DNA of 64,000 nucleotides from JAAYSA01 sp035367155 (GTDB taxonomy: Bacteria; Bacillota_I; Bacilli_A; RFN20; CAG-826). A program made the translations under genes and the position numbers. Positions 1 through 8,105 of this stretch are shown piece by piece; the first letter of the stretch is position 1, and every line of letters starts with the position of its first letter. Below the pieces are notes generated by a model. The model was not told where the DNA came from, did no database searches, and saw only the letters and a program-made list of their open reading frames with translations. The stretch is from contig DAOSJI010000002.1 in the NCBI GenBank assembly GCA_035367155.1, forward strand, positions 52,980 to 116,979. The letters run 5' to 3'.

Positions 1-70
1 TCCAAGGCTTGTTTAATAAGACAAATTTCTTTTTTGGTTTTTCGTTTTGCATAACCATTTCCTTACTCAT
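1..70 (-). CDS. Partial CDS leaving the window (N-terminal 23 residues only)
   Basis: An ATG at 70 on the minus strand opens a frame that runs off the left edge; the first residues are MSKEMVMQNEKPKKKFVLLN. It starts four bases after the stop of the acyl ligase fragment, and AAGGGAT lies a few bases upstream as a ribosome binding site, so it is the next gene of that operon. The visible residues are basic and carry no diagnostic motif. A lipid acyltransferase would suit the neighbouring acyl ligase and carrier domain, but that is a guess from context. Confidence 0.5.
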   Translation of the reverse strand, partial: MSKEMVMQNEKPKKKFVLLNKPW

Positions 71-74
71 ATTT

Positions 75-1505
75 CTATCCCTTCTTTCTATTTCTTAAAA
101 TATAATTACTAAGTTTCCTTACTGTATCTAAATTACCATCTTCATTAAGATTAAAATCAACATTATATTTTATTTTTAGTCGCATAAGTAGGGTAATATA
201 ATCTAAACTTGATGCTCCTAAATCAAAAATTAAATGAGAATTAAGTCGAATCTCTTTTTTGTCCTTATTTAAAATTTCGACAATTATTTCAATGATCTCT
301 GTTGTTATTAATTGATTTAATTCCTCTGTTGTTAAATCGTTTGTTTTAAAGTCATGAAGTGTTATTAACTCTACATTTCCTGCTTCAATTGAATGTTTTA
401 AGATTGTTCTACTTACTTTTATTGCTTGAGGAGGTGCGATACGATCAAATGTTATATAGACTTTTTCAATATAATATTTGTTTTGTTGTAATCGCTCTAG
501 ATTCTTTTCTATTTCAGCGATTACTTCACTTTTCATTAATTCATGAAAATTATCATCTAGTTCAACAATTAGTGCTAAATACTGCGTGGTGTTTTCTTTA
601 ATGCCTATAACTGAAAAGCGATTAATCAACTTAAAAGCTAGTGCTTTTTCAATCATGTCTGGATTGTTTTTCTCTCCGTTTGAAGAAACGACAATATCGT
701 CTTCTCGTCCTAAAAGAAAATAATGATTTCTGTTTTTAGTAGAGATATCTTTAGTATTAAACCAAGTAGAAGGTGTAATTTCTTTAGTTCCTTCTTTTGA
801 AATCGTTTTATATGCAAGGGAGGTTCCTTTTACAAATAAAATTTTATCTTCTATTTTGTATGATACGGATTCAAAAGGACTTCCAATTGAAGCTTTAATT
901 CTTTTGTTTGCTCTTAATCTTAATTCTACAGAGGTTATCCCGATTTCACTCATTCCGTATCCATTAAATAAAGGATATCCAATTGCATTAATTATTCTAA
1001 TTGCCTCTGGACTAATATAACTTCCGCCCGTAATAAGGAATGTTAGACTATCTCCAAATAATTTAGTTTGTATTTCTTTAAACATCCGTTTAGCAAGTCT
1101 AATGCCGAAACGTGGAAATATTGATTGAATAAAAAGACTAAAAGAAACTGCTCTATCAAAGCGTTTTTTAGTCTTTTTCCCTCTTTTATCAAGCTCTTTG
1201 TTGATTTCCTTATGAACCCCATGCCAAAGAAGAGGAACTGCAAAAAGATGTGTAACTTTATGTCTTTTAATTGTATTTAGAATTGTATCGGTTGAATAAT
1301 CTTTTAAAAAGACAAAAGTTCTACTAAAAAAAGCAAACCAAAAATACATCGCAATAAGACCAAAAACATGATAAAAAGGTAAAAAGGCTAAATGTTTTAA
1401 TTCTCCGTTATAATGAGTCATTATTAGTTTGTTTTTTCTAATAATTCCTTTAGTATCAAGAATTTGTTGAGCAATATTTAGTCCTTTATATACAGACTTT
1501 AACAT
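75..1505 (-). CDS. C-terminal part of an AMP-forming acyl ligase with an acyl-carrier domain (frameshifted)
   Basis: This holds most of an ANL-superfamily adenylating enzyme, which activates a fatty acid as acyl-AMP and passes it to a thiol. Visible motifs are the HVFG core region (about residue 46), GYGMSE (motif A5), a hinge region GREDDIVVSSNGEK, and a C-terminal APPQAIKVSR that stands where the catalytic lysine motif belongs. The last 80 residues form a phosphopantetheine carrier domain with DLGASSLDYITLL, whose serine would carry the prosthetic group. The first ATG lies inside the ATP-binding motif, so this fragment is not a natural whole protein. The N-terminal part is the next gene upstream, in another frame, overlapping by 20 bases. 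Removing one base of an AAA near 1495 joins the two into about 650 residues. Motif A7 is also weak (TKD instead of TGD). Substrate unknown. Confidence 0.75.
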   Translation of the reverse strand: MLKSVYKGLNIAQQILDTKGIIRKNKLIMTHYNGELKHLAFLPFYHVFGLIAMYFWFAFFSRTFVFLKDYSTDTILNTIKRHKVTHLFAVPLLWHGVHKEINKELDKRGKKTKKRFDRAVSFSLFIQSIFPRFGIRLAKRMFKEIQTKLFGDSLTFLITGGSYISPEAIRIINAIGYPLFNGYGMSEIGITSVELRLRANKRIKASIGSPFESVSYKIEDKILFVKGTSLAYKTISKEGTKEITPSTWFNTKDISTKNRNHYFLLGREDDIVVSSNGEKNNPDMIEKALAFKLINRFSVIGIKENTTQYLALIVELDDNFHELMKSEVIAEIEKNLERLQQNKYYIEKVYITFDRIAPPQAIKVSRTILKHSIEAGNVELITLHDFKTNDLTTEELNQLITTEIIEIIVEILNKDKKEIRLNSHLIFDLGASSLDYITLLMRLKIKYNVDFNLNEDGNLDTVRKLSNYILRNRKKG

Positions 1506-2031
1506 TTAATGTTGTCGCACTTGAAGTAAGGGCTATCTCGTTTTCCCACGAGAAATCGTCAATAGATTTATTAGTTGATTCAAGGTGAATTTTTTCAATA
1601 TTTATTTCATTTTCTACTAAATTAACATCTTTGTCTGAAATAATTGTCTTAACTTTAAGAAGTTCGATGACATCTTTGTTTAAAGAGGGGCCTAGTTTAA
1701 CGTTAAAAAGCACTGGTTTATAACCTGCCATAAGAAGACCCCAAAAAGAAAAAATCCATTCTTTCCGGTTTTCCATCATTAGTCCTACATAACTACCTTT
1801 TTCTAAAGTAATATGTTTACTAAAATAGTTTCCCATTTGTATGGACAATTCTTTTGCTTCTTTATAAGTTATTTTATGAATCTTATAATCGTTTAAATAT
1901 TCACAAAATGTGTTTTCTTCTTGATAATGAATGCATTGAAAAATGTCTTTAAAAGATTGTTTAGAATTTTGAAGCAATTCTATACGTTTATTAACAATCT
2001 TTAATAGTTTTCTCATATTAAGTCTGGACAC
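1486..2031 (-). CDS. N-terminal part of the same AMP-forming acyl ligase (frameshifted)
   Basis: This encodes the first 180 residues of the adenylating enzyme, up to and including the phosphate-binding A3 loop, which reads TSSATTLNVK where the family has TSGTTGxPK. Just after the conserved lysine the frame hits a stop (TAA at 1486-1488), while the remaining enzyme continues one base out of register. The loop has lost its glycines, so ATP binding may have been compromised before the frame was lost; alternatively this is a divergent but working loop and the indel is a sequencing or assembly error. The start is uncertain: GTG at 2031 touches the AAAGG motif, and ATG at 2016 lies 14 bases beyond it. 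No tight overlap ties it to jag, which ends 20 bases upstream. Confidence 0.7.
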   Translation of the reverse strand: MSRLNMRKLLKIVNKRIELLQNSKQSFKDIFQCIHYQEENTFCEYLNDYKIHKITYKEAKELSIQMGNYFSKHITLEKGSYVGLMMENRKEWIFSFWGLLMAGYKPVLFNVKLGPSLNKDVIELLKVKTIISDKDVNLVENEINIEKIHLESTNKSIDDFSWENEIALTSSATTLNVKVCI

Positions 2032-2051
2032 CTTTCAATGTTGTTTTTTTA

Positions 2052-2666
2052 CTACTCGTTTGAAAGGGGTTCATCGACACTTATAGTAATTCTTCGGTTG
2101 TAGCCTGTTCCAGTTGACTCAGTTTTAATACCTTTTATCCTTCCCAAAGCGTTATGAACTGCTCGACGTTCATCTGCTGTCATTGGATCAAGTGTAACTG
2201 GTTTTTTTGTTTTAATTACATTTCGGGCTAATCTTTTTGCATGACTAGTAATCTTTCGATATTTATCACTTTTATAGTCATTAATATCGAGTAAAATTCG
2301 GACTCGTTTTTTAAATTTTCGCATTGCAGCGATTTTAACAAGTTCATTTAATGCTGCTAAAGTGCGCCCGTTTTTACCAATTAATATTGAATTGTGATTT
2401 GTTTCAATTTCTAATATAATAACATCATCATTAAGTGATGGTTTAATATGAGGATCTTCGACAAATAAACTAATAATGCGATTTAGATAGTCGACAACAT
2501 AGTTTACAATGTCGCTTGTTTCATAAACTTCAATTTCAACTTTTTTGCTAAAAAGTCGTTTTTCCTCTAAAAGGATTTCGTAACTTAAGTCTTCAATAGG
2601 AATTCCTAAATCGTTACTAGCTTCCTCTAAAACTTGTTCTAATGTTTTTCCTTTATATGTTTTCAT
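2052..2666 (-). CDS. jag: RNA-binding protein Jag/KhpB (EloR)
   Basis: This 204-residue protein has the Jag order: an N-terminal Jag-N domain (about 1-50, starting MKTYKGKTLEQVL), a central type II KH domain with GKNGRTLAALN (about 110-130), and a C-terminal R3H domain (R and H in DERRAVHNAL, then TGTGYNRRITI). KhpB binds RNA and in streptococci and lactobacilli regulates cell elongation together with KhpA. It overlaps the end of yidC by four bases (ATGA), the standard spoIIIJ-jag arrangement, so the two are translationally coupled. Length is usual for the family. Identification is firm; its role in this organism is inferred from the family. Confidence 0.95.
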   Translation of the reverse strand: MKTYKGKTLEQVLEEASNDLGIPIEDLSYEILLEEKRLFSKKVEIEVYETSDIVNYVVDYLNRIISLFVEDPHIKPSLNDDVIILEIETNHNSILIGKNGRTLAALNELVKIAAMRKFKKRVRILLDINDYKSDKYRKITSHAKRLARNVIKTKKPVTLDPMTADERRAVHNALGRIKGIKTESTGTGYNRRITISVDEPLSNE

Positions 2667-4087
2667 GCTTTTTTCTTCTTTCTATTCATAATTGCATCAA
2701 CAATTAATGTTTGTGCAATCGAAATAAGTGCACCTGCTAACCAATAAATTCCCATTGCAGCAGGTAGCGTCCAAGACATAACAATAATCATAATAAACAT
2801 AACATTCATCATCATCTTGGATTGAGATTGTTGTTTTTCTGCAGCAGGATTTTTTCCTAAACGAACAACTTCCTTCTTAGTACGTTTCTTATTTATCCAA
2901 GTTGAAAGTCTGCTTGAAATAAATTGACTAATACCCATGATTAAGAATAAAACTACCGCTGTCCACCAGCCAGCAGAGAAAAAGTTTTTCGTCATTGTTG
3001 CACCTAGTTGAGCACTTAAGTCGAGCCCTAAAACAGAGTCACTTGTTAAAATAGCACTGCCATTCATTGCCCCCCAAACTGCAATAAAGACTGGAAATTG
3101 CACAATTAACATCAAAATTGAGCCCATTGGATTAATTTTGTGTTTCTTATAAAGCGCCATTTGAGCTTGTGCAAGAGCTTGTTTTTCATATTTATTAGTA
3201 TCTGAATTTGGATACTTTTGTTGAAGCTTTGCTAGTTCTGGTTGAAGCGCACTCATTTTTTGAGTTCCAATTGTGGTTTTAAGTGTAGCTAAAACTAAAA
3301 TCCCTCTAACGATTAACGTCGTTAAAAGAATTGCGCCGACTTGTCCCCAGCCGCCAGCTCCAAATGCAATAGTTAAAACTTCAACTAATGCAGCAACCGG
3401 ATAAACTAATAACCCTTCAATCAGGCCTTTTTGCCAAGCATACTTCCATGATTTAGCACTTACTAATGACTTACTAGTGCCTGTTCCGTATTCACCTTCA
3501 TGAAGAGTAATACAACTTCGCTTTTGATTTGCGATTGTCATCATGCTTTTTTCATAAAAATTATTAAAATCTTTATCTGGTACATTTTCAATTCCTAGTT
3601 CAAGCCCGAGTTGATGAACCCAAATCTTCCAGTTAGCCATTAACTCAGATCCATATCCAACGGTTGTTGAATCTTTTACGCCTAAAAATTTATAAAAACC
3701 AAATTCTTTAAAAGATTTGTATTTTACATCTGGCGTTATTGTTTCTGGATTTTCAAGACTCATGCCTTGGGTTTTGTCTGGATGAGCTTCCTTATATTTT
3801 GGAAAAGCCAATTTAAATGTTTCCTCATCGATTCTTTCCCAAAAGTCCATACTTGGTGTGACATAACCTTTGTTTTTTGCATCATTTACAAGTTTTTGGA
3901 CATGATCGTTTAAAACTGCGATTTCAGTGTTATCTTCTAATACCATTCTTGTTAGGCCTGGATCGTAGGTAAACATTAAGTGTGCTTTATCTTCTGGACT
4001 ACAAAAGTTAGCAGTACAAGAAGTAAGCAAGACTAGCCCCATAGCTAGCGCAGACCATCTAATTATTTTCTTTTTGCGATTATTCAT
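2663..4087 (-). CDS. yidC: Membrane protein insertase YidC/SpoIIIJ with an enlarged extracytoplasmic domain
   Basis: YidC inserts and folds membrane proteins, alone or with SecYEG. The N terminus is a lipoprotein signal ending LLTSC, as in other Gram-positive YidC proteins. The conserved core starts near residue 220 and includes the groove arginine in LLTTLIVRG, a cytoplasmic coiled region (about 270-315), IVQFPVFIAVWGAMN, and the last helices ending AAMGIYWLAGAL, with a basic tail. At 474 residues it is well above the 260-300 of most Gram-positive homologues. The excess is about 200 residues between the lipid-modified cysteine and the second membrane segment, where Bacillus has only a short stretch. 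It overlaps rnpA by eight bases and jag by four, in the conserved rpmH-rnpA-yidC-jag operon. Confidence 0.95.
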   Translation of the reverse strand: MNNRKKKIIRWSALAMGLVLLTSCTANFCSPEDKAHLMFTYDPGLTRMVLEDNTEIAVLNDHVQKLVNDAKNKGYVTPSMDFWERIDEETFKLAFPKYKEAHPDKTQGMSLENPETITPDVKYKSFKEFGFYKFLGVKDSTTVGYGSELMANWKIWVHQLGLELGIENVPDKDFNNFYEKSMMTIANQKRSCITLHEGEYGTGTSKSLVSAKSWKYAWQKGLIEGLLVYPVAALVEVLTIAFGAGGWGQVGAILLTTLIVRGILVLATLKTTIGTQKMSALQPELAKLQQKYPNSDTNKYEKQALAQAQMALYKKHKINPMGSILMLIVQFPVFIAVWGAMNGSAILTSDSVLGLDLSAQLGATMTKNFFSAGWWTAVVLFLIMGISQFISSRLSTWINKKRTKKEVVRLGKNPAAEKQQSQSKMMMNVMFIMIIVMSWTLPAAMGIYWLAGALISIAQTLIVDAIMNRKKKKA

Positions 4088-4418
4088 ATTTATCTCCTAG
4101 TTTTGACATTGCGGTCTTTAGAATTTGCTCGTTTTCCTCAAACGATTTTACTAGAAAGCTTTTTTTAACGACCAAAATGACATCTAGAGGCATTTTAAAT
4201 GAAATATTGTTTCTAATAATTGCCCTTACTTGTCTTTTAGTTTTATTACGACCTACAGCATTAGCAAGTTTACTGCTTAGTGCGATTCCAACGCGAAGAT
4301 GTTTTAGTTCGTTTGGAAGATAATAGATACTTGCTGTTTCCGTTCTTAAGAGGGCGCCTTCATTAATGATGGTATTAAATTCATTATTTTTTAAAACTCG
4401 GTATTTTCGCTTCATCAT
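4080..4418 (-). CDS. rnpA: Ribonuclease P protein component
   Basis: This small basic protein of 111-112 residues helps the RNase P RNA cut the 5' leaders from pre-tRNAs. It begins KRKYRVLKNNEF and contains the signature RNKTKRQVRAIIR (about 75-87), matching the family's RNR motif. The ribosome binding site GAGGG at 4422-4426 is spaced better for the second ATG at 4415 than for the one at 4418, so the protein probably starts MKRKYRV. It lies between rpmH and yidC, as in nearly all bacteria. Confidence 0.95.
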   Translation of the reverse strand: MMKRKYRVLKNNEFNTIINEGALLRTETASIYYLPNELKHLRVGIALSSKLANAVGRNKTKRQVRAIIRNNISFKMPLDVILVVKKSFLVKSFEENEQILKTAMSKLGDKYE

Positions 4419-4430
4419 TTACCCTCGTTA

Positions 4431-4460
4431 TAAGAAAAGCACCGGCAAAGCCGGCTTTTT
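4431..4460 (-). terminator. Hairpin between rpmH and rnpA, possible attenuator
   Basis: GCCGGC and GCCGGT flank a TTT loop on the minus strand (six pairs, one of them G-U), followed by GCTTTTCTT. The stem is GC-rich in AT-rich surroundings and the T-run is short, which fits a partial terminator that would make more rpmH than rnpA transcript. On the plus strand the same stem is followed by TTTTT, but no plus-strand gene ends here. Confidence 0.5.
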
Positions 4461-4461
4461 C

Positions 4462-4596
4462 TTATGCTGATAAGACTTTGCGTCCTTTAGCCCGGCGGGC
4501 TTTTAAAATTTTGCGTCCACCTGGAGTTGCCATTCTGGCTCTAAATCCGTGGTTTCGACTTCGTTTGATTTTACTTGGTTGATATGTTCTTTTCAT
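4462..4596 (-). CDS. rpmH: 50S ribosomal protein L34
   Basis: The 44-residue product begins MKRTYQPSKIKRSRNHGFRA and continues RMATPGGRKILKARRAKGRK, the almost invariant L34 sequence. It is the first gene leftward from the origin, with rnpA 44 bases downstream. L34 is a small basic component of the large ribosomal subunit that packs against 23S rRNA. Confidence 0.98.
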   Translation of the reverse strand: MKRTYQPSKIKRSRNHGFRARMATPGGRKILKARRAKGRKVLSA

Positions 4597-5137
4597 TTCT
4601 ATTTCACTCCTATCAATTAACCTTTCGGTTTTCGTCTTTAATTCTATGATAACAACCTATATAAAGTCAAACACTTATTATAAATAAGCGTTTATTTCTA
4701 TATAAGGTTATAAAAATTTGCATTTTTTGTATTTAACGACAAAAAAAGCATAAAAAATGAAAAGAATCTTTTTATTTCAATCTTTCTTATGTTATTTTTT
4801 TCTTATTTTATGCTTATTTTATTTTGTCCACAGTTAATTGGATTGCACTTATTAACATCGGTGGATAAATACTTATTTCGTTATTTATAATCGTAATTTT
4901 ATTATGTGGATAAAATGTTAATTTCAACTTTTTATTATTAGTTTATCCTCTTTTTCCCCGTTGATAAAGCTTTTCCCCACAATTGTCCACATTGTAATTT
5001 TGTTAATTCTGTGGAAAAGCCGTACTTAAACGGTTAATTTTACATTCCTTTTGTGGACAAATAATTTTAGATCAAATTTATCGTTTTTCTTTACTGTTAT
5101 TATGGTAGAATTTCATTAGTAGATAGGAGGCACCTTT
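4597..5137. other. oriC: Chromosomal replication origin (oriC) between rpmH and dnaA
   Basis: No gene lies in this 541-base stretch between divergent rpmH and dnaA. It holds a cluster of DnaA-box-like 9-mers: a perfect TTATCCACA on the minus strand at 4915-4923, TTGTCCACA at 4824-4832 and 4983-4991, TGTGGACAA at 5052-5060, TGTGGAAAA at 5010-5018, GGTGGATAA at 4860-4868 and the weaker TTCCCCACA at 4973-4981. The segments around 4670-4820 and 4868-4915 are nearly pure A and T and are candidates for the unwinding element. Promoters for rpmH and dnaA must also lie here. AGGAGG just before dnaA is its ribosome binding site. Box positions are read directly; origin function is inferred from box density and the conserved gene order. 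Confidence 0.9.
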
Positions 5138-6493
5138 ATGCCTAAGTCCATTTCCGAGATTACCCTCATATGGGATAGGGTACTAGACAGATTAAAGACT
5201 CATGTAACTGAAAAACATGTTTATGATACTTTTTTTCAAAGTAGTTACGTGCATACAATTATTGATAATACACTTATTATTGTTACAAATAGTAATTTAT
5301 CAAAAACGATGCTCTCAACAACATATGCTCAAACAATTAAAGATGTTGTAAACGAAGTCACACAGTCTAATTATGATCTTAAATTCATCACAAAAGATGA
5401 AATTCCCACTACTAAGGAAGCATCTTTTATTAATAAACCCACTTTCTTTGCTAACGCCAAGATTGTTCAACACTTGACTTTTGATAACTTTATCGTTGGA
5501 GATACAAGTAACTTACAAGCTTTCCAAGCATCGCTTATGATTGCTTCAAATCCAGGTAAACTTTATAATCCTTTATTTATTTATAGTGCCTCAGGTCTTG
5601 GGAAAACTCACCTTCTACATGCAATTGGTAATTATGTAAAAGATAATTCTCCTTCCTTGCGCGTTCTTTATATATCTGCTGATGATTTCGTTGATGAATT
5701 TATTAAATTCGCTAAAGGAGACAAGGAAAACGAATCAATGAAAGACTACTTTAAGTCTATTGATGTTCTTTTAGTTGATGATGTTCAATTTTTAGCTGAA
5801 AAACCAAAAACAGAAGAAATGTTTTTTCACATCTTTAACAATCTAGTCAACGCTAATAAGCAAATTGTTTTAACAAGTGACCGTCATCCTAGCGAATTAA
5901 AAGGCTTAGAATCGCGCTTAGTAAGCCGTTTTTCTCAAGGTTTACAAATCAATATTACCGTTCCTGATCTTAAAACTTGTGAAGAAATTCTTCGTGCTAA
6001 AATTAGTGCTAATAACCTTGATGTTCGTGATTTTGATGATGATGTTATTACCTTTTTTGCCGAAAAATTTGGTAGCAATGTCCGTGAACTTGAAGGTTCG
6101 CTTAATCGTTTATTATTTTATGTAACAACGATTAAAAAAACAAAACGCGTTACGATGGACATTGCTCTAGAAAGTGTTCAATCGCTAATTAGTATTTACG
6201 ATGCTAAAACAAAATTAACAGAATCTAAAGTAGTAGCAGTAGTTGCTGATTATTACAACCTAACAAGCTCTCAACTTACTGGAAGAAACAGGAACAGCCA
6301 AATAGCTATGGCACGTCATATCGCGATGCATCTTGTTCGTGAACTTATGGATCTTCCTTTTGCAAGAGTGGGAAAAGTGTTTGGAAGAGACCACACAACT
6401 GTGATAAGTGCAGTCGATAAAGTGGAAAAATTACTAAAGTCCGATCAAGAACTTTCAAAAGCACTTGAAGATCTTAAAACTAGATTAGTTTAA
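5138..6493 (+). CDS. dnaA: Chromosomal replication initiator protein DnaA
   Basis: DnaA binds the boxes upstream of its own gene, forms an ATP-dependent filament, opens the origin and recruits the helicase. The protein has 451 residues: domain I (about 1-85), a short linker, the AAA+ domain with Walker A SGLGKTHLLHAIG (about 150-163) and Walker B VLLVDDVQF, and the C-terminal DNA-binding domain with the signature GRDHTTVISAVDKV. Arginines of the sensor region appear in LVSRFSQG. The start has AGGAGG at the right distance. The linker domain II is short, as in many low-GC Gram-positive species. DnaA boxes in the upstream region suggest autoregulation. Confidence 0.98.
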   Translation: MPKSISEITLIWDRVLDRLKTHVTEKHVYDTFFQSSYVHTIIDNTLIIVTNSNLSKTMLSTTYAQTIKDVVNEVTQSNYDLKFITKDEIPTTKEASFINKPTFFANAKIVQHLTFDNFIVGDTSNLQAFQASLMIASNPGKLYNPLFIYSASGLGKTHLLHAIGNYVKDNSPSLRVLYISADDFVDEFIKFAKGDKENESMKDYFKSIDVLLVDDVQFLAEKPKTEEMFFHIFNNLVNANKQIVLTSDRHPSELKGLESRLVSRFSQGLQINITVPDLKTCEEILRAKISANNLDVRDFDDDVITFFAEKFGSNVRELEGSLNRLLFYVTTIKKTKRVTMDIALESVQSLISIYDAKTKLTESKVVAVVADYYNLTSSQLTGRNRNSQIAMARHIAMHLVRELMDLPFARVGKVFGRDHTTVISAVDKVEKLLKSDQELSKALEDLKTRLV

Positions 6494-6636
6494 AAGGTTT
6501 TATGTAATAAAGTTAGCCAAAACTGCACTGGATTGTGCTAAACTAGATAAAGAGTAATCTAACTAAATTTATGGGTTTTATCCCCTAAATCCACAGCCCT
6601 TATTATTATCATTAACTTAATGGAGGAATATACAAT

Positions 6637-7773
6637 ATGAAATTAAAAATAAATCGTGATCACCTTCTTCGTGGTATCACTCTAGCTACTAGAAGCGTTC
6701 CTACTAAGTCTGCTAATCCTTTGTTTGTAAATGTCTTACTTGAAGCAAACGAAAAAGGCTTAACTATGCTTGGTTCAAGTGGAGATCTAACTATTCAAAC
6801 ACTAATCCCAATTAGAGTTAACGAATTAGAAGTTCTTCGAGTCTATGCTGAAGGAAAAGCCCTTGTAAATGCTAAACTTTTAAATGAAATTATCCGTCAC
6901 TTAGAAGGAAGTGAAGTTGATATCGAAGTAATTGATCAAACACTACTTCAAGTTAGTGATGGACGAAGTGAATTTAACTTAAACTCCATTAAACCAAGTG
7001 ATTATCCGGATTTTGACTTAGAACATGATGGCGTTCGTTTTGCTATTGATCGCCAACTATTTGTTAAACTAGTTGATCAGACTGCGTTTGCAGCTTCAAC
7101 AAAAGAAAATCGACCGATTTTAACTGCAGTTCATTTAAACGCAAAAAATGGCCATCTTGTCGCTGCAGCAACCGATACTGCTCGTCTTGCAAGAAAACAA
7201 GTTGAACTAAAAGATAATGTGACATTTTTTGCTAATGTACCTGCTAAAACGATGCAAGATATTGCTAGAATCGTTGAAGAAACAAGAGTTGAAGAAATAG
7301 AAATCTCAGTTAGTGATAAAAAGATTCTCTTTGAATTTGATGGAACTTTTATCGCAAGTCGATTAGTTGGCGGTGATTATCCTTCAACAAAAGAAATTGT
7401 TTTAAAAACCTATAATTCGTTTTTAGAAGCTAATGCAAATGAGTTAATCAAAGCTATGGAAAGAGTATCGCTACTAAGTAGTGAACGAGAAAGAATAGTT
7501 CGTTTATCAATGAGTGAAAATCTTGTTCAAGTTAGTAGTTCAAGTCCAAACGCAGGAAGAGCTAGCGAAACAGTCCCAACATGTCGCTACAGCGGTGAAC
7601 CTCTTTCAATTCACTTTAATGTTGGTTATGTTACCGCAGCAATTAGAGCATGTGGAAGCGATGATGTCCACATTGAATTTACAGGCGAATTAAAACCCTT
7701 TGAAGTTAAAAACATAGAAGATGATACCCAAACGCAAATAATCACGCCTACACGCACTTTTATCGACAAATAA
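6637..7773 (+). CDS. dnaN: DNA polymerase III beta subunit (sliding clamp)
   Basis: The sliding clamp encircles DNA and tethers the polymerase, repair enzymes and mismatch factors. At 378 residues it has the usual length for three repeated clamp domains; recognisable parts are the MKLKINRDHLLRGI start and the stretch ENRPILTAVHLN at the second domain. TGGAGG upstream of the ATG is the ribosome binding site. The 143-base gap after dnaA has no gene and two weak DnaA-box-like sequences (TTATCCCCT about 6578, AAATCCACA 6587-6595). A strong hairpin follows the gene, so dnaA-dnaN forms its own unit. Confidence 0.97.
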   Translation: MKLKINRDHLLRGITLATRSVPTKSANPLFVNVLLEANEKGLTMLGSSGDLTIQTLIPIRVNELEVLRVYAEGKALVNAKLLNEIIRHLEGSEVDIEVIDQTLLQVSDGRSEFNLNSIKPSDYPDFDLEHDGVRFAIDRQLFVKLVDQTAFAASTKENRPILTAVHLNAKNGHLVAAATDTARLARKQVELKDNVTFFANVPAKTMQDIARIVEETRVEEIEISVSDKKILFEFDGTFIASRLVGGDYPSTKEIVLKTYNSFLEANANELIKAMERVSLLSSERERIVRLSMSENLVQVSSSSPNAGRASETVPTCRYSGEPLSIHFNVGYVTAAIRACGSDDVHIEFTGELKPFEVKNIEDDTQTQIITPTRTFIDK

Positions 7774-7796
7774 AGCAAAATAAATCAAAGTCATCT

Positions 7797-7824
7797 AAGG
7801 GAATATTTATATATTCCCTTTTTT
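7797..7824 (+). terminator. Rho-independent terminator after dnaN
   Basis: AAGGGAATAT and ATATTCCCTT form a perfect ten-base stem around a TTAT loop, ending in a run of six T. It closes the dnaA-dnaN unit and separates it from yaaA-recF-gyrBA. Confidence 0.88.
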
Positions 7825-7836
7825 AGTTAGTTTTGA

Positions 7837-7842
7837 TATAAT
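7837..7842 (+). promoter_or_regulatory. Probable -10 box for the yaaA-recF-gyrB-gyrA operon
   Basis: TATAAT lies 30 bases before the yaaA start and just after the dnaN terminator, where a promoter is needed. No good TTGACA is found 17 bases upstream because that position is inside the terminator stem, so the -35 element is weak or unused. The same TGATATAATTAAC core recurs near 31867 in front of the 890-residue fusion gene. Confidence 0.45.
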
Positions 7843-7871
7843 TAACATAGAAACTTTTATAAGGTTTTTTT

Positions 7872-8105
7872 ATGAAAAAAGAAGATACAAAAACTACTGA
7901 TTTTACATTAGGTCAATTTCTTAAAAAACATAACTTCGTTGCCTCTGGTGGAGCAGCAAAGTTGTTTTTGTTAGAAAATGACGTTTTAGTTAACGGCGAG
8001 CTCGAAAGAAGACGAGGACGAAAACTAAAAGAAGGTGATGTTGTTTCGGTAGATGGAAAGAAAGTGAGCGTTAAACTTGATCATCACAAGTGTACGACTC
8101 CTTAA
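7872..8105 (+). CDS. yaaA: S4 domain RNA-binding protein YaaA (RlbA-like)
   Basis: This 77-residue protein is an S4 RNA-binding fold: TLGQFLKKHNFVASGGAAK, then VLVNGELERRRGRKLKEGD and a basic end. In Bacillus the same gene lies between dnaN and recF and encodes a ribosome-associated S4 protein. Its last 29 bases overlap recF, implying coupled translation. Motif and position both support the call; molecular function is poorly defined in the family. Confidence 0.85.
   Translation: MKKEDTKTTDFTLGQFLKKHNFVASGGAAKLFLLENDVLVNGELERRRGRKLKEGDVVSVDGKKVSVKLDHHKCTTP

Noticed and set aside
6494..6636. A second origin element between dnaA and dnaN
   Set aside because: Only weak box-like sequences (TTATCCCCT, AAATCCACA) are present, each with two or more mismatches, and no AT-only stretch like that upstream of dnaA.
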